Shown piece after piece: positions 23,771 through 32,764 of a DNA stretch of 64,000 bases (position 1 is the first letter of the stretch; each line of letters begins with the position of its first letter). The translations under genes were made by a program, and so were the position numbers. The stretch is from Paraburkholderia adhaesiva (GTDB lineage: Bacteria; Pseudomonadota; Gammaproteobacteria; Burkholderiales; Burkholderiaceae). Under the pieces are notes generated by a model. The model did not search any database. It was not told where the DNA came from and saw only the letters and a program-made list of their open reading frames with translations. The stretch is from contig NZ_JAJEJQ010000001.1 in the NCBI RefSeq assembly GCF_021390575.1, positions 930,001 to 994,000 on the forward strand. Direction: 5' to 3'.

Positions 23771-25317
23771 ACATCGTCGCCACTACCGTCTTCGTCCTGT
23801 TCTTCATCGGCGTCACGATTCTCGGCTTCTTCGCGGCGAACTGGCGTAAGGGCGACCTCGCTCATCTCGACGAGTGGGGCCTCGGCGGCCGCCGCTTCGG
23901 CACGGTCGTCACCTGGTTCCTGCTCGGCGGCGACCTTTACACCGCCTACACGTTCATCGCGGTGCCCGCGCTCGTGTTCGGTGCGGGCGCAACGGGTTTC
24001 TTCGCGCTGCCGTACACGATCCTGATCTATCCGTTCGCGTTCGTCGTGTTCCCGAAGCTGTGGGCCATCGCGAAGCGTCATCACTATGTCACGTCCGCCG
24101 ACTTCGTGAGCGCACGCTACGGTAGCCGCTGGCTCGCGCTTGCCATCGCCGTGACGGGTATCGTCGCGACGATGCCGTACATTGCGCTGCAGCTCGTCGG
24201 TATCGAGGTGGTGATCGGTGCGCTCGGCTTCAATACGACGGGCTTCGTCGGCGACGTGCCGCTCATCATCGCATTCGCGATCCTTGCCGCGTACACGTAC
24301 ACGTCGGGCCTGCGTGCCCCGGCGATGATCGCGATCGTGAAGGACCTGCTCATCTACATCACGATCGCTGCGGCAATCATCGTGATTCCCGCGCAGCTCG
24401 GCGGCTGGGGCCACATCTTCGCTGCCGTGCCGCCGGAGAAGCTGCTGCTCAAGTCGCCGGATGCGTCGAGCCTGAACGGCTATAGCGCGTACGCGACGCT
24501 CGCAGTGGGTTCGGCGCTCGCGCTGTTCCTGTACCCGCACTCGGTCACGGCGATTCTCTCGTCGTCGTCGGGCAACACGATCCGCCGCAACATGGCGATG
24601 CTGCCCGCGTACTCGTTCGTGCTCGGCCTGCTCGCACTGCTCGGCTTCATGGCGCTCGCCGCGGGCGTGCAGAACATGCCGGAGTTCGTGCCGTACTTCA
24701 AGGCTTTCGGTCCGAGCTTTGCGGTGCCGGCGCTGTTCCTGCACTTCTTCCCGTCGTGGTTCGTCGGCGTGGCGTTCGCCGCGATCGGCATCGGCGCACT
24801 CGTGCCCGCTGCGATCATGTCGATTGCCGCCGCGAACCTCTACACGCGCAACGTCCACAAGGAGTTCATCAACCCGAGACTGAACCACGAGCAGGAGACC
24901 AACGTCGCGAAGCTGGTTTCCCTGATCGTGAAGGTTGGTGCGGTGGCGTTCATCGTCGGCTTGCCGCTCAAGTACGCGATCCAGCTGCAGCTCCTCGGCG
25001 GTATCTGGATCATCCAGACGCTGCCGGCCATCGTGCTCGGCCTCTACACGCGCAAGCTCGACTACCGCGGCCTGCTGCTCGGCTGGGCCGTGGGCATCGC
25101 AACGGGCACGTGGATGGCGATCTCGCTGAAGCTCGCTAGCTCGATCTTCACGATCCATCTGTTCGGTATTGCGATCCCGGGCTACGCGGCGGTGTGGTCG
25201 TTGATCGTGAACCTCGTCGTGGCAGTCGTCGTATCGGCGCTCGTGCACGTCTTCGGTATGGAGAAGGGCGAGGACCGCACGCGTCCGGAAGACTATCTCG
25301 ACGTCGTCGAGAGCTGA
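23767..25317 (+). CDS. Sodium:solute symporter (SSS family, MctP-like monocarboxylate permease)
   Basis: A 516-residue polytopic protein with about 13 hydrophobic segments. The start LDEWGLGGRRFGTVVTWFLLGGDLYTAYTFIAVPALVFGAG and the stretch SVTAILSSSSGNTIRRNMAMLP are typical of the SSS group that includes the rhizobial monocarboxylate permease MctP and acetate/pyruvate carriers. Pairing with a DUF3311 gene supports that subgroup. The substrate is probably a small monocarboxylate such as pyruvate, lactate or acetate, but sequence alone does not settle it. The operon ends at an intrinsic terminator at 25370. Confidence 0.88.
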   Translation: MNIVATTVFVLFFIGVTILGFFAANWRKGDLAHLDEWGLGGRRFGTVVTWFLLGGDLYTAYTFIAVPALVFGAGATGFFALPYTILIYPFAFVVFPKLWAIAKRHHYVTSADFVSARYGSRWLALAIAVTGIVATMPYIALQLVGIEVVIGALGFNTTGFVGDVPLIIAFAILAAYTYTSGLRAPAMIAIVKDLLIYITIAAAIIVIPAQLGGWGHIFAAVPPEKLLLKSPDASSLNGYSAYATLAVGSALALFLYPHSVTAILSSSSGNTIRRNMAMLPAYSFVLGLLALLGFMALAAGVQNMPEFVPYFKAFGPSFAVPALFLHFFPSWFVGVAFAAIGIGALVPAAIMSIAAANLYTRNVHKEFINPRLNHEQETNVAKLVSLIVKVGAVAFIVGLPLKYAIQLQLLGGIWIIQTLPAIVLGLYTRKLDYRGLLLGWAVGIATGTWMAISLKLASSIFTIHLFGIAIPGYAAVWSLIVNLVVAVVVSALVHVFGMEKGEDRTRPEDYLDVVES

Positions 25318-25369
25318 TCGACACTGATCGAACCGGCGGCGGGGCCGTATCCACGAACCCGCCGCGCCG

Positions 25370-25405
25370 ATGCCCGCAACGCGCAGTTGCGGGCATTCGT
25401 TTTTC
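25370..25405 (+). terminator. Intrinsic terminator of the symporter operon
   Basis: Perfect 11-bp stem ATGCCCGCAAC (25370-25380) and GTTGCGGGCAT (25386-25396), a GCGCA loop, and TCGTTTTTC following. Confidence 0.85.
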
Positions 25406-25460
25406 TGGTGCACGATGAGCGCTGCAGATGTTTCCTCACCGGTTCACGTTCACTAGCGCC

Positions 25461-26645
25461 ATGGCCCAGTCCGAATCCGATTCCGCCGCTGTTCGTCCCG
25501 TGCCGCCGTTGCGCCGCAGCCGTTCGCGGATCTCGCGCATCTGGCACGCGCTGGCTTCGCCGTATTACCGCTACCGGAACGCCCGCCTTATTCACAGCAT
25601 CCGCGTCGGACTCGCGATGCTGGTTTCGATCCTCGCGACCACCGGCATCGACATTCCGCACGGCATCTGGGCGTCGGTGACGGTGCTCGTCGTGATCGGC
25701 GGGCTTCAGCATCACGGCAATATCCGCAAGAAGGCCGCCGAGCGCTCACTTGGCACACTGCTCGGCGCGGGCATCGGCCTCGTGCTCATCGTCATCCAGG
25801 CGGTCACGGATTCGACGGTGTTGACCTACGTGCTGATGTCGGTCGTGGCGGGCGTCTGCGCCTGGCATGCGATCGGCAAGGCCGGTTACGTCGGGCTCCT
25901 CACGGCGATCACGATGTGCATCGTCGCAGGCCACGGCGACAATCTCATCGACACCGGCCTCTGGCGCACGCTGAACGTGATGATCGGCATCGTGATTGCG
26001 GTGGCGTTCTCGTTTGCTCTGCCACTGCATGCCACGTATTCGTGGCGCTACCGGCTCGCCGATAACCTGCGTGAATGCGCGCGTATCTACACGCAGGTGG
26101 CGCACGGCGAGCGTGTCGATGGCGAGGAACAGATCCGGACCTTCATGCGCCTGAATGAGCGGCTCGTGCAGTTGCGCGCGCTGATGCCTTCGGTAGCCAA
26201 AGAGATCGGCGTGCCGCTCGCGCGGCTGGAGCACATCCAGCGGTCGCACAGGTCGCTGCTGAGCGCGCTGGAAATGATGTCGATGGGGATGCAGCGCTAC
26301 GAGCAGGAACTCATTCAGGTCGCGTTCGCCGGACGCGGCGCGAGCGTGCGCGTGGCGCTGCTCCAGACGGCGCGGGCGCTGCGTTTCGGCGGCGGACGCC
26401 ATCCGGAGGCGGTGGCGGGGGCGCTTGGCCCCAGCCATGACATAGCGCCGGAGGCCCGGGATGCAGCGAACGGCGCCGGCGACGACGCCGTGGCCGAATT
26501 CTCCGCTCCGCTCGCGCCCGAGATGGAGGGACCGTACTGGCTCGGTCTGCGCGTGGAGGAACTGGTCGACATGCTGCGCGCGCTGCTGCTCGAAACCGAG
26601 CCGCACTGGAACATCGAGCGCACCTCGGGGCACCGGGTGGCGTGA
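25461..26645 (+). CDS. FUSC family membrane protein (fusaric acid resistance/aromatic efflux-like)
   Basis: A 394-residue inner-membrane protein. The N-terminal half has about five to six membrane segments, starting with ARLIHSIRVGLAMLVSILATTGIDIPHGIWASVTVLVVIGGLQHHGNIRKKAAERSLGTLLGAGIG, the FUSC signature; the C-terminal half is a cytoplasmic helical domain. Relatives contribute to efflux of aromatic acids or fusaric acid, but usually with AaeA/AaeB-like partners that are absent here. Two starts are possible: 25428 and 25461. I chose the latter because family similarity begins near it; neither has a strong ribosome site. Confidence 0.85.
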   Translation: MAQSESDSAAVRPVPPLRRSRSRISRIWHALASPYYRYRNARLIHSIRVGLAMLVSILATTGIDIPHGIWASVTVLVVIGGLQHHGNIRKKAAERSLGTLLGAGIGLVLIVIQAVTDSTVLTYVLMSVVAGVCAWHAIGKAGYVGLLTAITMCIVAGHGDNLIDTGLWRTLNVMIGIVIAVAFSFALPLHATYSWRYRLADNLRECARIYTQVAHGERVDGEEQIRTFMRLNERLVQLRALMPSVAKEIGVPLARLEHIQRSHRSLLSALEMMSMGMQRYEQELIQVAFAGRGASVRVALLQTARALRFGGGRHPEAVAGALGPSHDIAPEARDAANGAGDDAVAEFSAPLAPEMEGPYWLGLRVEELVDMLRALLLETEPHWNIERTSGHRVA

Positions 26646-26688
26646 GTGCCGTGAAGCGCGCTCCGCAGTTTGACTCCTTAGCCCGACG

Positions 26689-27120
26689 TTATCCCGCGGG
26701 CATTTCCATCGGCGGCGCGGTGACCATCCAGGGCACGCCAAAGCGGTCCGTGAGCATGCCGAATCCCGGCGACCAGAAGGTCTTCTGGAATGGCATCGTG
26801 ACCTGTCCGCCTTTTGCGAGCGCGTTGAAATGCCGTTCGGCGGTCGCGACGTCCGGCGCGCCGAGTGAAATGCTGAATCCCTGGAACTTGTCGTTCTTCG
26901 TCATGCAGCCGCCGTCGGACATCATGAGTTCGGCGTCGCCGACCTGAAGCGTCGCGTGCATGATCTTTTCGTTGAACTCGGGCGGCATCGGGTGCTCGGG
27001 ATCGGGCGGGGCGTCCTTGAAACGCATCTTGAACAGCTCCTTCGCGCCAATCGCGTCGCGGTAGAACGCGATCGCTTCCTCGCAGGTGCCGTTGTAGAAA
27101 AGATAGGGCTGGATTTGCAT
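26689..27120 (-). CDS. VOC family protein (PhnB/glyoxalase-like)
   Basis: A 143-residue protein of the PhnB-like VOC group (3-demethylubiquinone methyltransferase-like fold). The N-terminus reads QPYLFYNGTCEEAIAFYRDAIGAKELFKMRF; then follow KIMHATLQVGDAELMMSDG and FQKTFWSPGFGMLTDRFGVPWMV. The ATG at 27120 has AAGGA ten bases upstream; the frame continues to 27423 with no conservation. Function is unknown, as for most PhnB-like proteins. It is convergent with the FUSC gene. Confidence 0.88.
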   Translation of the reverse strand: MQIQPYLFYNGTCEEAIAFYRDAIGAKELFKMRFKDAPPDPEHPMPPEFNEKIMHATLQVGDAELMMSDGGCMTKNDKFQGFSISLGAPDVATAERHFNALAKGGQVTMPFQKTFWSPGFGMLTDRFGVPWMVTAPPMEMPAG

Positions 27121-27370
27121 CGTCGGTTTCCTTGCGGATGGGACGTATGGCCGGCCCGAAGCCAGGGCCGGATCGCGCGGCAGAGGGTGCCGCTCAACTG
27201 ATTCTAGGCGTGTGGTTTCGTGCCTGCGTGCCATCTGTCCGGCCAGAGTTTGCGTGATCGCTGCCGGGAATGGGGGGCGAAGTGGGGGAGCCGCGAGACG
27301 TTGCCAGACGTTGCGAAACGGGGCAAATCGGCGCGTAAAGCCTTGGGCCGGTTGCCGAGGGGTACGAGGA

Positions 27371-27392
27371 CGGGCCGGCCGCAGCCGGCCCG
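27371..27392. other. Strong hairpin between transaldolase and VOC genes
   Basis: CGGGCCGGC (27371-27379) and GCCGGCCCG (27384-27392), perfect 9-bp stem, CGCA loop. It lies 58 bases downstream of the transaldolase stop. No T run follows on either strand, so intrinsic termination is doubtful. Confidence 0.4.
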
Positions 27393-27449
27393 TGTGCGGC
27401 GTGAGCGCCATACGAAAACGCAATAGAGGCGCCTCGGCGCCCTGGCGCG

Positions 27450-28409
27450 TCAGTGCGCGCGCAGTTCCAGGATCAGCTTTTCGAGCTTCACGGCGTCGGC
27501 GGCGAACGCGCGGATGCCTTCGGCAAGCTTTTCCGTTGCCATCGCGTCGTCGTTCACGAGGTAGCGGAACGACGCCTCGTCTACCGGCACGCGCGCGATT
27601 TCCGCATTCTTCGACGCCTCCGGCGAGAGCTTGCGCTCGACCGTTTCCGTGCTGTCGTGGAGCTTCTGCAGCAGGTCCGGGCTGATCGTAAGCAGGTCGC
27701 AGCCCGCGAGTTCGACGATCTGGCTCGTGGTGCGGAAGCTCGCGCCCATCACCTCGGTCTTGTAGCCGAACTTCTTGTAGTAGGCGTAAATGCTGCGCAC
27801 CGAGCGCACGCCCGGATCGTTCGCGCCGCCGTCCTTCGCCTCGTCCCAGTTCGGGCCTGCGGCCTTCTTGTACCAGTCGTAGATGCGGCCGACGAACGGC
27901 GAAATCAGTTGTGCGCCCGCTTCAGCGCACGCTGCGGCCTGCGCAAGCGAGAACAGCAGCGTCATGTTGCAGCGGATGCCGTCCTTCTGCAGCACTTCGG
28001 CCGCGCGGATGCCTTCCCACGTCGATGCGAGCTTGATCAGCACGCGCTCCTTCGGGATGCCGGCCGCCTTGTACAGGTCGATGATGTGGTGGGCCTTGTC
28101 GATCGACTTCTTCGTGTCGAACGAGAGGCGCGCGTCGACTTCGGTCGAGACGCGGCCCGGGATGATCTTGAGGATTTCGGTGCCGAAGGCGATCAGCAGG
28201 TGGTCGATGATCGATTCGACCGATTCGCCTGCGTGATCGCGCACGGTTTTCTCGAGCAGCGGACGGTACTCGGCCTTCTGGACGGCCTTGAGGATCAGCG
28301 ATGGATTCGTCGTCGCGTCCTGCGGCTTGTACTGCGCGAACTGCTGGAAGTCGCCCGTGTCGGCGACGACGGTGGTGTACTGCTTCAGCTGGTCGAGTGC
28401 GGTAGTCAT
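27450..28409 (-). CDS. tal: Transaldolase
   Basis: A 319-residue class I transaldolase (TalB type) of the pentose phosphate pathway, exchanging dihydroxyacetone units between sugar phosphates. Key blocks are [13 protein letters not shown] (substrate-binding region), [32 protein letters not shown] (Schiff-base lysine in IKLA), [35 protein letters not shown] and [28 protein letters not shown]. Length matches the family. The gene is on its own, flanked by unrelated genes; the 235 bp upstream hold no clear promoter motif that I could pick out. Confidence 0.97.
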   Translation of the reverse strand: MTTALDQLKQYTTVVADTGDFQQFAQYKPQDATTNPSLILKAVQKAEYRPLLEKTVRDHAGESVESIIDHLLIAFGTEILKIIPGRVSTEVDARLSFDTKKSIDKAHHIIDLYKAAGIPKERVLIKLASTWEGIRAAEVLQKDGIRCNMTLLFSLAQAAACAEAGAQLISPFVGRIYDWYKKAAGPNWDEAKDGGANDPGVRSVRSIYAYYKKFGYKTEVMGASFRTTSQIVELAGCDLLTISPDLLQKLHDSTETVERKLSPEASKNAEIARVPVDEASFRYLVNDDAMATEKLAEGIRAFAADAVKLEKLILELRAH

Positions 28410-28644
28410 GTCAGGCCTTGAGGGCGCTCACGCGCCGTGACGGTTGAGAGTCGAACGGCTGGCCGGCGTTGGCGTCCAGCCGTTGTGTCAGGGGGACTGC
28501 AACGCCCCCGCGTCCGGTACAGATTACGTGCTTTACGCGGACGGGGTGCGGCTCGCGACAATCATTTTATGGCGGATCGGGTGTAGTTGCGATGACGCGG
28601 TCGAAGCCGCCGCCTGAGCCTCGGGACAGCGTGTTCCGGCGTGC

Positions 28645-29868
28645 TCAGGCGCGCCGGGTGTTAAGCACGAATTGCGTGATCGCCCCCGCGATGAGCCCCC
28701 AGAACGCCGCACCGATCGAGAGCAGCGTCAGGCCCGAGGCGGTCACCATGAACGTGACGAGCGCGGCTTCGCGCTGCTTCGGATCCTGCATCGCGTTGGT
28801 GAGGCCGCTCATGATCGAGCCGAACAGGGCGAGTGCCGCGATCGAGACGACCAGCGCCTTCGGAAACGAGGCAAACAGCGCGGCGATGGTCGCGCCGAAT
28901 ACGCCCGCGATCAGATAGAACACGCCGCCCCACACAGCGGCCATGTAGCGCTTCGAGGGGTTCTCGTGAGCGTGGGGCCCGGTGCAGATCGCCGCGGTGA
29001 TGGCGGCGAGGTTCACGCCATGCGAGCCGAACGGCGCGAGCACGAGCGACGCGAGGCCCGTCGTCGCGATGAGCGGCGAGGCGGGCGCGACCGTGTGATC
29101 GTAGCCGTCGGCGCGCAGCACGGCGACGCCGGGCACGTTCTGCGATGCCATGGCGACGACGAAGAGCGGAATGCCGATGCTCACGATCGCCGAAACGGAG
29201 AACGCGGGCATCGTGAAGACAGGCTTCGCGACGGCCACACGGAAGTGGCTGAAATCGAGCAGACCGAGCATGGCGGCGGCGGCAATGCCGACGAGAAGCG
29301 TCGCGACGATCGCATAGCGCGGCAGGTAGCGCTTGATGACGAGGTATGCGAAGAACATCGTGAGAACGAGGGGCGTCTGGTACTGCGCGGCCCTGAATAT
29401 CTCGATGCCGATCTCGAAGAGAATGCCCGCGAGCAGCGCGGCGGCGATGCCCGACGGGATGCGCTTCATGAGCGGGTCGAACCAGCCGGACACGCCCACT
29501 GCGGTGAGCAGTAACGCGCAGACGATATACGCGCCGATCGCCTCGGCATAAGGGACATGGGGCAGCGAACTGATGAGGAGCGCCGCGCCCGGCGTAGACC
29601 ATGCGACCACGATCGGCGCGCGGAACCACAGCGAAAGGCCGATGGTGCAAACCGCCATGCCGATGGAAAGCGCCCAGATCCACGAGGAAATCTGCTCGGC
29701 GCTGAGATGGGCGGCAGAGCCGGCTTGGAACATCAGCACGAGCGAACTCGTGTAGCCCGTCATCATCGCGACGAAGCCCGCGACCACCGTGGACACTGAT
29801 GTGTCCGCGAACGGTCGCAGCGGTCCCGGCCGGAATGCCTTGAGGTCGGGGGATGAAGGCGCGCTCAT
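28645..29868 (-). CDS. BenE family benzoate/H+ symporter-like transporter
   Basis: A 407-residue polytopic inner-membrane protein with about 12 segments. It starts with FADTSVSTVVAGFVAMMTGYTSSLVLMFQAG and contains WSTPGAALLISSLP, AAALLAGILFEIG, GIPLFVVAMASQNVPGVAVLRADGY and APFGSHGVNLAAITAAICTGPHAH, all typical of BenE. BenE imports benzoate in Acinetobacter, but no benzoate catabolism genes are nearby, so the substrate is open. A GAGGAG lies upstream of the ATG at 29868. Confidence 0.92.
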   Translation of the reverse strand: MSAPSSPDLKAFRPGPLRPFADTSVSTVVAGFVAMMTGYTSSLVLMFQAGSAAHLSAEQISSWIWALSIGMAVCTIGLSLWFRAPIVVAWSTPGAALLISSLPHVPYAEAIGAYIVCALLLTAVGVSGWFDPLMKRIPSGIAAALLAGILFEIGIEIFRAAQYQTPLVLTMFFAYLVIKRYLPRYAIVATLLVGIAAAAMLGLLDFSHFRVAVAKPVFTMPAFSVSAIVSIGIPLFVVAMASQNVPGVAVLRADGYDHTVAPASPLIATTGLASLVLAPFGSHGVNLAAITAAICTGPHAHENPSKRYMAAVWGGVFYLIAGVFGATIAALFASFPKALVVSIAALALFGSIMSGLTNAMQDPKQREAALVTFMVTASGLTLLSIGAAFWGLIAGAITQFVLNTRRA

Positions 29869-29913
29869 GCGGTGGGTCTCCTCGTCGTGCCTGATTGTGA
29901 TAGGGGGGACGCT

Positions 29914-31086
29914 TTACTTGCTCATCACGCGCATGGCCGTTTCCAGCCCGGCGATCGTGAGCGGATACATGCGGTGGCCGAGAATCTCGCGGATGACCGA
30001 CACCGACTGCCGATATTCCCACAGCCGCTCGGGCTCGGGATTGAGCCACGCGAAACGCGGGAAATGATCGGCGAGACGGCGTAGCCACACGGCGCCCGCT
30101 TCCGGGTTGTTGTATTCAACCGAACCGCCCGGCTGCAGCACCTCGTACGGGCTCATCGTGGCGTCGCCGACGAAGATCAGCTTGTAGTCGGGTGTGAACT
30201 TGTGCAGCAGGTCCCAGGTGGGCGTGCGCTCGGCGTGCCGGCGGCGGTTGTTCTTCCACAGATAGTCGTAGACGCAATTGTGGAAGTAGTAGAACTCAAG
30301 ATGCTTGAACTCGGCTTTCGCCGCCGAAAACAACTCTTCAGTACGTCTGATGTGATCGTCCATCGAGCCGCCCACGTCGAGCAGCATCAGCACCTTCACG
30401 TTGTTGTGCCGCTCGGGGACCATCTTGAGGTCGAGCCAGCCCGCGTTCGCCGCGGTGCTGCGAATCGTGCCGGGAAGATCGAGCTCCTCGGCCGCGCCTT
30501 CGCGCGCGAAGCGGCGCAGTCGCCGCAGCGCGACCTTGATGTTGCGCGTGCCGATCTCGACCTGATCGTCGTAGTCGCGAAACGCGCGCGCGTCCCATAC
30601 CTTCACGGCCTTGCGCTGGCCGCCTTCGCCGCCGATGCGTACGCCCTCGGGATTGAAGCCGCCGTTGCCGAACGGCGACGTGCCGCCCGTGCCGATCCAC
30701 TTGCCGCCGCCTTCGTGGCGCTCCTTCTGTTCTTCGAAGAGTTCCTTGAGGCGCTCCATCAGCTTGTCGAGGCCGCCCATCGCTTCGATCTGCGCACGTT
30801 GCTCCGGCGTGAAGTCGCGCTCTAGCCGCTTCTTGAGCCAGTCCTCAGGAATGTCGAAGGCGAGTTCCGACTTCTTCTCCATGCCGCGGAAATACGCGCC
30901 GAATGCAGCGTCAAAGCGGTCGAAGTATTGCTCGTCCTTCACGAGCGTCATCCGCGAAAGGTAGTAGAACTCGTCGAGCGACGGCGCGATCACGCGTTCC
31001 TTTAGCGCTTCGACGAGCGTCAAATACTCCTTCACGGAAACCGGCAGCTTCGCGTCGCGTAGCGAGTAGAAAAAGTCGATCAGCAT
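29914..31086 (-). CDS. VWA domain protein (CoxE-like), MoxR partner
   Basis: A 390-residue protein in two parts: an N-terminal helical region (FFYSLRDAKLPVSVKEYLTLVEAL, LSRMTLVKDEQYFDRFDAAFGAYF) and a C-terminal von Willebrand factor A domain. The metal-site motif reads L-M-L-L-D-V-G-G-S-M-D, that is D-x-G-x-S instead of the usual D-x-S-x-S. A long same-frame extension to 31785 runs over the moxR gene and is a shadow; the ATG at 31086 has a GGAGC upstream. It follows the MoxR ATPase by 23 bp on the same strand. MoxR/VWA pairs act as chaperones that insert cofactors or mature complexes; the client here is unknown. Confidence 0.88.
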   Translation of the reverse strand: MLIDFFYSLRDAKLPVSVKEYLTLVEALKERVIAPSLDEFYYLSRMTLVKDEQYFDRFDAAFGAYFRGMEKKSELAFDIPEDWLKKRLERDFTPEQRAQIEAMGGLDKLMERLKELFEEQKERHEGGGKWIGTGGTSPFGNGGFNPEGVRIGGEGGQRKAVKVWDARAFRDYDDQVEIGTRNIKVALRRLRRFAREGAAEELDLPGTIRSTAANAGWLDLKMVPERHNNVKVLMLLDVGGSMDDHIRRTEELFSAAKAEFKHLEFYYFHNCVYDYLWKNNRRRHAERTPTWDLLHKFTPDYKLIFVGDATMSPYEVLQPGGSVEYNNPEAGAVWLRRLADHFPRFAWLNPEPERLWEYRQSVSVIREILGHRMYPLTIAGLETAMRVMSK

Positions 31087-31109
31087 GCGGGTGCTCCGGG
31101 CGCGCTCGT

Positions 31110-31961
31110 TCAGCGGTTGTGACGGTTCATGTAGATCAGGCGCTCGAACAAGGTCATGTCCTGTTCGTTTTTGAGCAGCGCGCCCGCGAGCGGCGGCATG
31201 GTTTTCTGGCCGTCGGCGGCGCGCAGCGCTTCGGGCGGAATCTCTTCCGCGAGCAGCAGCTTGAGCCAGTCGAGCAGTTCGGACGTCGAAGGCTTTTTCT
31301 TCAGGCCCGCGATGCCGCGCAGTTCGAAGAAGCTTTCGAGCGCCGCATTCAGCAGTTGCTTGCGGATGCCCGGATAGTGCACCTCGACGATGCGCTGCAT
31401 CGTCGACGGATCGGGGAAGCTGATGTAGTGGAAGAAGCAACGGCGCAGGAATGCGTCGGGCAGTTCCTTCTCGTTGTTCGACGTGATGATGACGAGCGGG
31501 CGCTGCTTCGCTTTCACGAGCTCGCGCGTCTCGTAGACGTAGAACTCCATGCGGTCGAGTTCGCGCAGCAGGTCGTTCGGGAATTCGATGTCGGCCTTGT
31601 CGATTTCGTCGATCAGCAGCACGCTCTGCTCGTCCGACTCGAAGGCCTGCCACAGCACGCCCTTCACGATGTAGTTGCGGATGTCCTTCACGCGCTCGTC
31701 GCCGAGCTGCGAGTCGCGCAGGCGCGAGACCGCGTCGTATTCGTAGAGGCCCTGCTGCGCCTTCGTCGTCGACTTGATGTGCCACTGCATGAGCGGCAGG
31801 CCGAGTGCCGCAGCGACTTCCTCGGCCAGCATGGTCTTGCCGGTTCCGGGTTCACCCTTGATGAGCAGCGGGCGCTTCAGCGTGAGTGCGGCATTGACCG
31901 CGAGCTTGAGATCGTCGGTGGCGACGTACTGCGAAGAACCTTCGAAACGCATGGCGCACAT
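31110..31961 (-). CDS. MoxR family AAA+ ATPase
   Basis: A 283-residue AAA+ ATPase. The Walker A motif is GEPGTGKT, Walker B is VLLIDEIDKAD, and sensor 1 is LVIITSNNEKELPDAFLRRCFFHYI, which includes the arginine finger region. The C-terminal lid domain ends at NRHNR. MoxR ATPases work with VWA partners as maturation chaperones, and the downstream gene is such a VWA protein. Starts at 31961 and 31952 are both possible. Two c-type cytochrome genes start on the other strand 366 bp away, a possible client link that the sequence does not prove. Confidence 0.93.
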   Translation of the reverse strand: MCAMRFEGSSQYVATDDLKLAVNAALTLKRPLLIKGEPGTGKTMLAEEVAAALGLPLMQWHIKSTTKAQQGLYEYDAVSRLRDSQLGDERVKDIRNYIVKGVLWQAFESDEQSVLLIDEIDKADIEFPNDLLRELDRMEFYVYETRELVKAKQRPLVIITSNNEKELPDAFLRRCFFHYISFPDPSTMQRIVEVHYPGIRKQLLNAALESFFELRGIAGLKKKPSTSELLDWLKLLLAEEIPPEALRAADGQKTMPPLAGALLKNEQDMTLFERLIYMNRHNR

Positions 31962-32327
31962 GGTGTACCGCTCGCTGAAAAAAATTCCAGTATAAGTCTA
32001 ATGCGGTACGGCGTCGGGATCAGCCCTGGTGTTGTCCTGGCCGCCGTGGGGCCAGACTGGGGCACCCGTTGTGTCCGGCATCGCGCAAGAGCCCCGTCCC
32101 CACTGCGCGCCCCGTGCCACGCGGCTTGTGCACCGTCCCCCCGGGGCGTTCTGCGACGCCTGCCGGGCGCCCCGGGCCGTGTGGACGCGCGGACGGACAG
32201 CACGGTACAATCGGTTCGATTTTTTTCGGCCTGCACGGCGACGCATAAGTAAAAACGGCAGTACCTACGGCGCAGGCCGTCGCCTGCGGTTCGAGCTTTC
32301 GATTCCCCTCAAAGCAGGTAGGGTGCT
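31962..32327. other. Divergent intergenic region, moxR / cytochrome c
   Basis: About 366 bp carrying the promoters of both units. The best rightward promoter is listed separately. A TATAAGTCTAAT stretch near 31993 could serve the leftward moxR gene. No gene seen. Confidence 0.5.
32182..32211 (+). promoter_or_regulatory. Candidate sigma-70 promoter for the cytochrome c pair
   Basis: TGGACG at 32182-32187, an 18-base spacer and TACAAT at 32206-32211. The -10 matches five of six consensus bases. It implies a leader of about 110 bases before the first cytochrome gene. Confidence 0.45.
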
Positions 32328-32693
32328 ATGAAAAAAATTGTCGGCAAGCACGTCGTGTTCGGAGCATTGACGGTGCTGGCGGGCTTCGCGGTCACGGCTC
32401 ACGCGGATATCGTGGGCGACGCGAAGGCGGGGCAGGCCAAGGTGGCGATGTGCATCGGCTGTCATGGTATTCCCGACTATCGCACCGCTTATCCCGAGGT
32501 CTATCGCGTACCCATTCTGGGCGGTCAGAACGCCCAGTACATCATGAATGCGCTGCACGGGTACAAGAAGGGCGACCGTCACTTCGAGACGATGCACGCG
32601 ATCGCCGCGTCGCTCACCGAACAGGACATCGCCGATATCGCGGCCTACTACGCGTCCCAGACGATCACTTCGAAGAACAATCCCGAGAAGTAA
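32328..32693 (+). CDS. Class I cytochrome c (c553/c4-like), periplasmic
   Basis: A 121-residue exported monohaem cytochrome. The signal peptide ends at A-H-A near residue 26. The haem-binding motif is C-I-G-C-H, preceded by AGQAKVAMC; the sequence continues with GIPDYRTAYPEVYRVPILGGQNAQYIMNALHGYKKGDRHFETMHAIAASL, whose methionine in TMHAIA is a candidate axial ligand. It ends with DIADIAAYYA, typical of class I cytochromes. It is followed after 71 bp, with a palindromic element between, by a second cytochrome gene. Electron donors and acceptors are unknown. Confidence 0.92.
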   Translation: MKKIVGKHVVFGALTVLAGFAVTAHADIVGDAKAGQAKVAMCIGCHGIPDYRTAYPEVYRVPILGGQNAQYIMNALHGYKKGDRHFETMHAIAASLTEQDIADIAAYYASQTITSKNNPEK

Positions 32694-32713
32694 CGGGCAC
32701 CCGGCATGCACGG

Positions 32714-32747
32714 GATCAGAGTAAGCGCCAAAGCGCTAACTCTGGTC
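32714..32747. repeat. Imperfect palindromic element, copy 2
   Basis: Arms GATCAGAGTAAGCGC (32714-32728) and GCGCTAACTCTGGTC (32733-32747) with a CAAA loop pair at 13 of 15 positions, or 14 with a G-U pair. Read on the minus strand it aligns with the element at 6825-6858. It lies between the two cytochrome genes, 18 bases before the second start, where it could attenuate transcription or protect mRNA. Confidence 0.65.
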
Positions 32748-32764
32748 GACAGACAGGAGAATTC

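Noticed and set aside
27371..27392. Transaldolase intrinsic terminator
   Set aside because: The 9-bp stem is perfect but no T run follows on the minus strand, so I list it only as a hairpin.
28645..29868. BenE as evidence for a benzoate catabolic locus
   Set aside because: No catabolic genes lie nearby; transporter similarity alone is not enough.
29914..31785. 623-codon reading of the VWA gene
   Set aside because: The extra ~230 codons overlap moxR in another frame. The conserved VWA protein starts at 31086 with a ribosome site.
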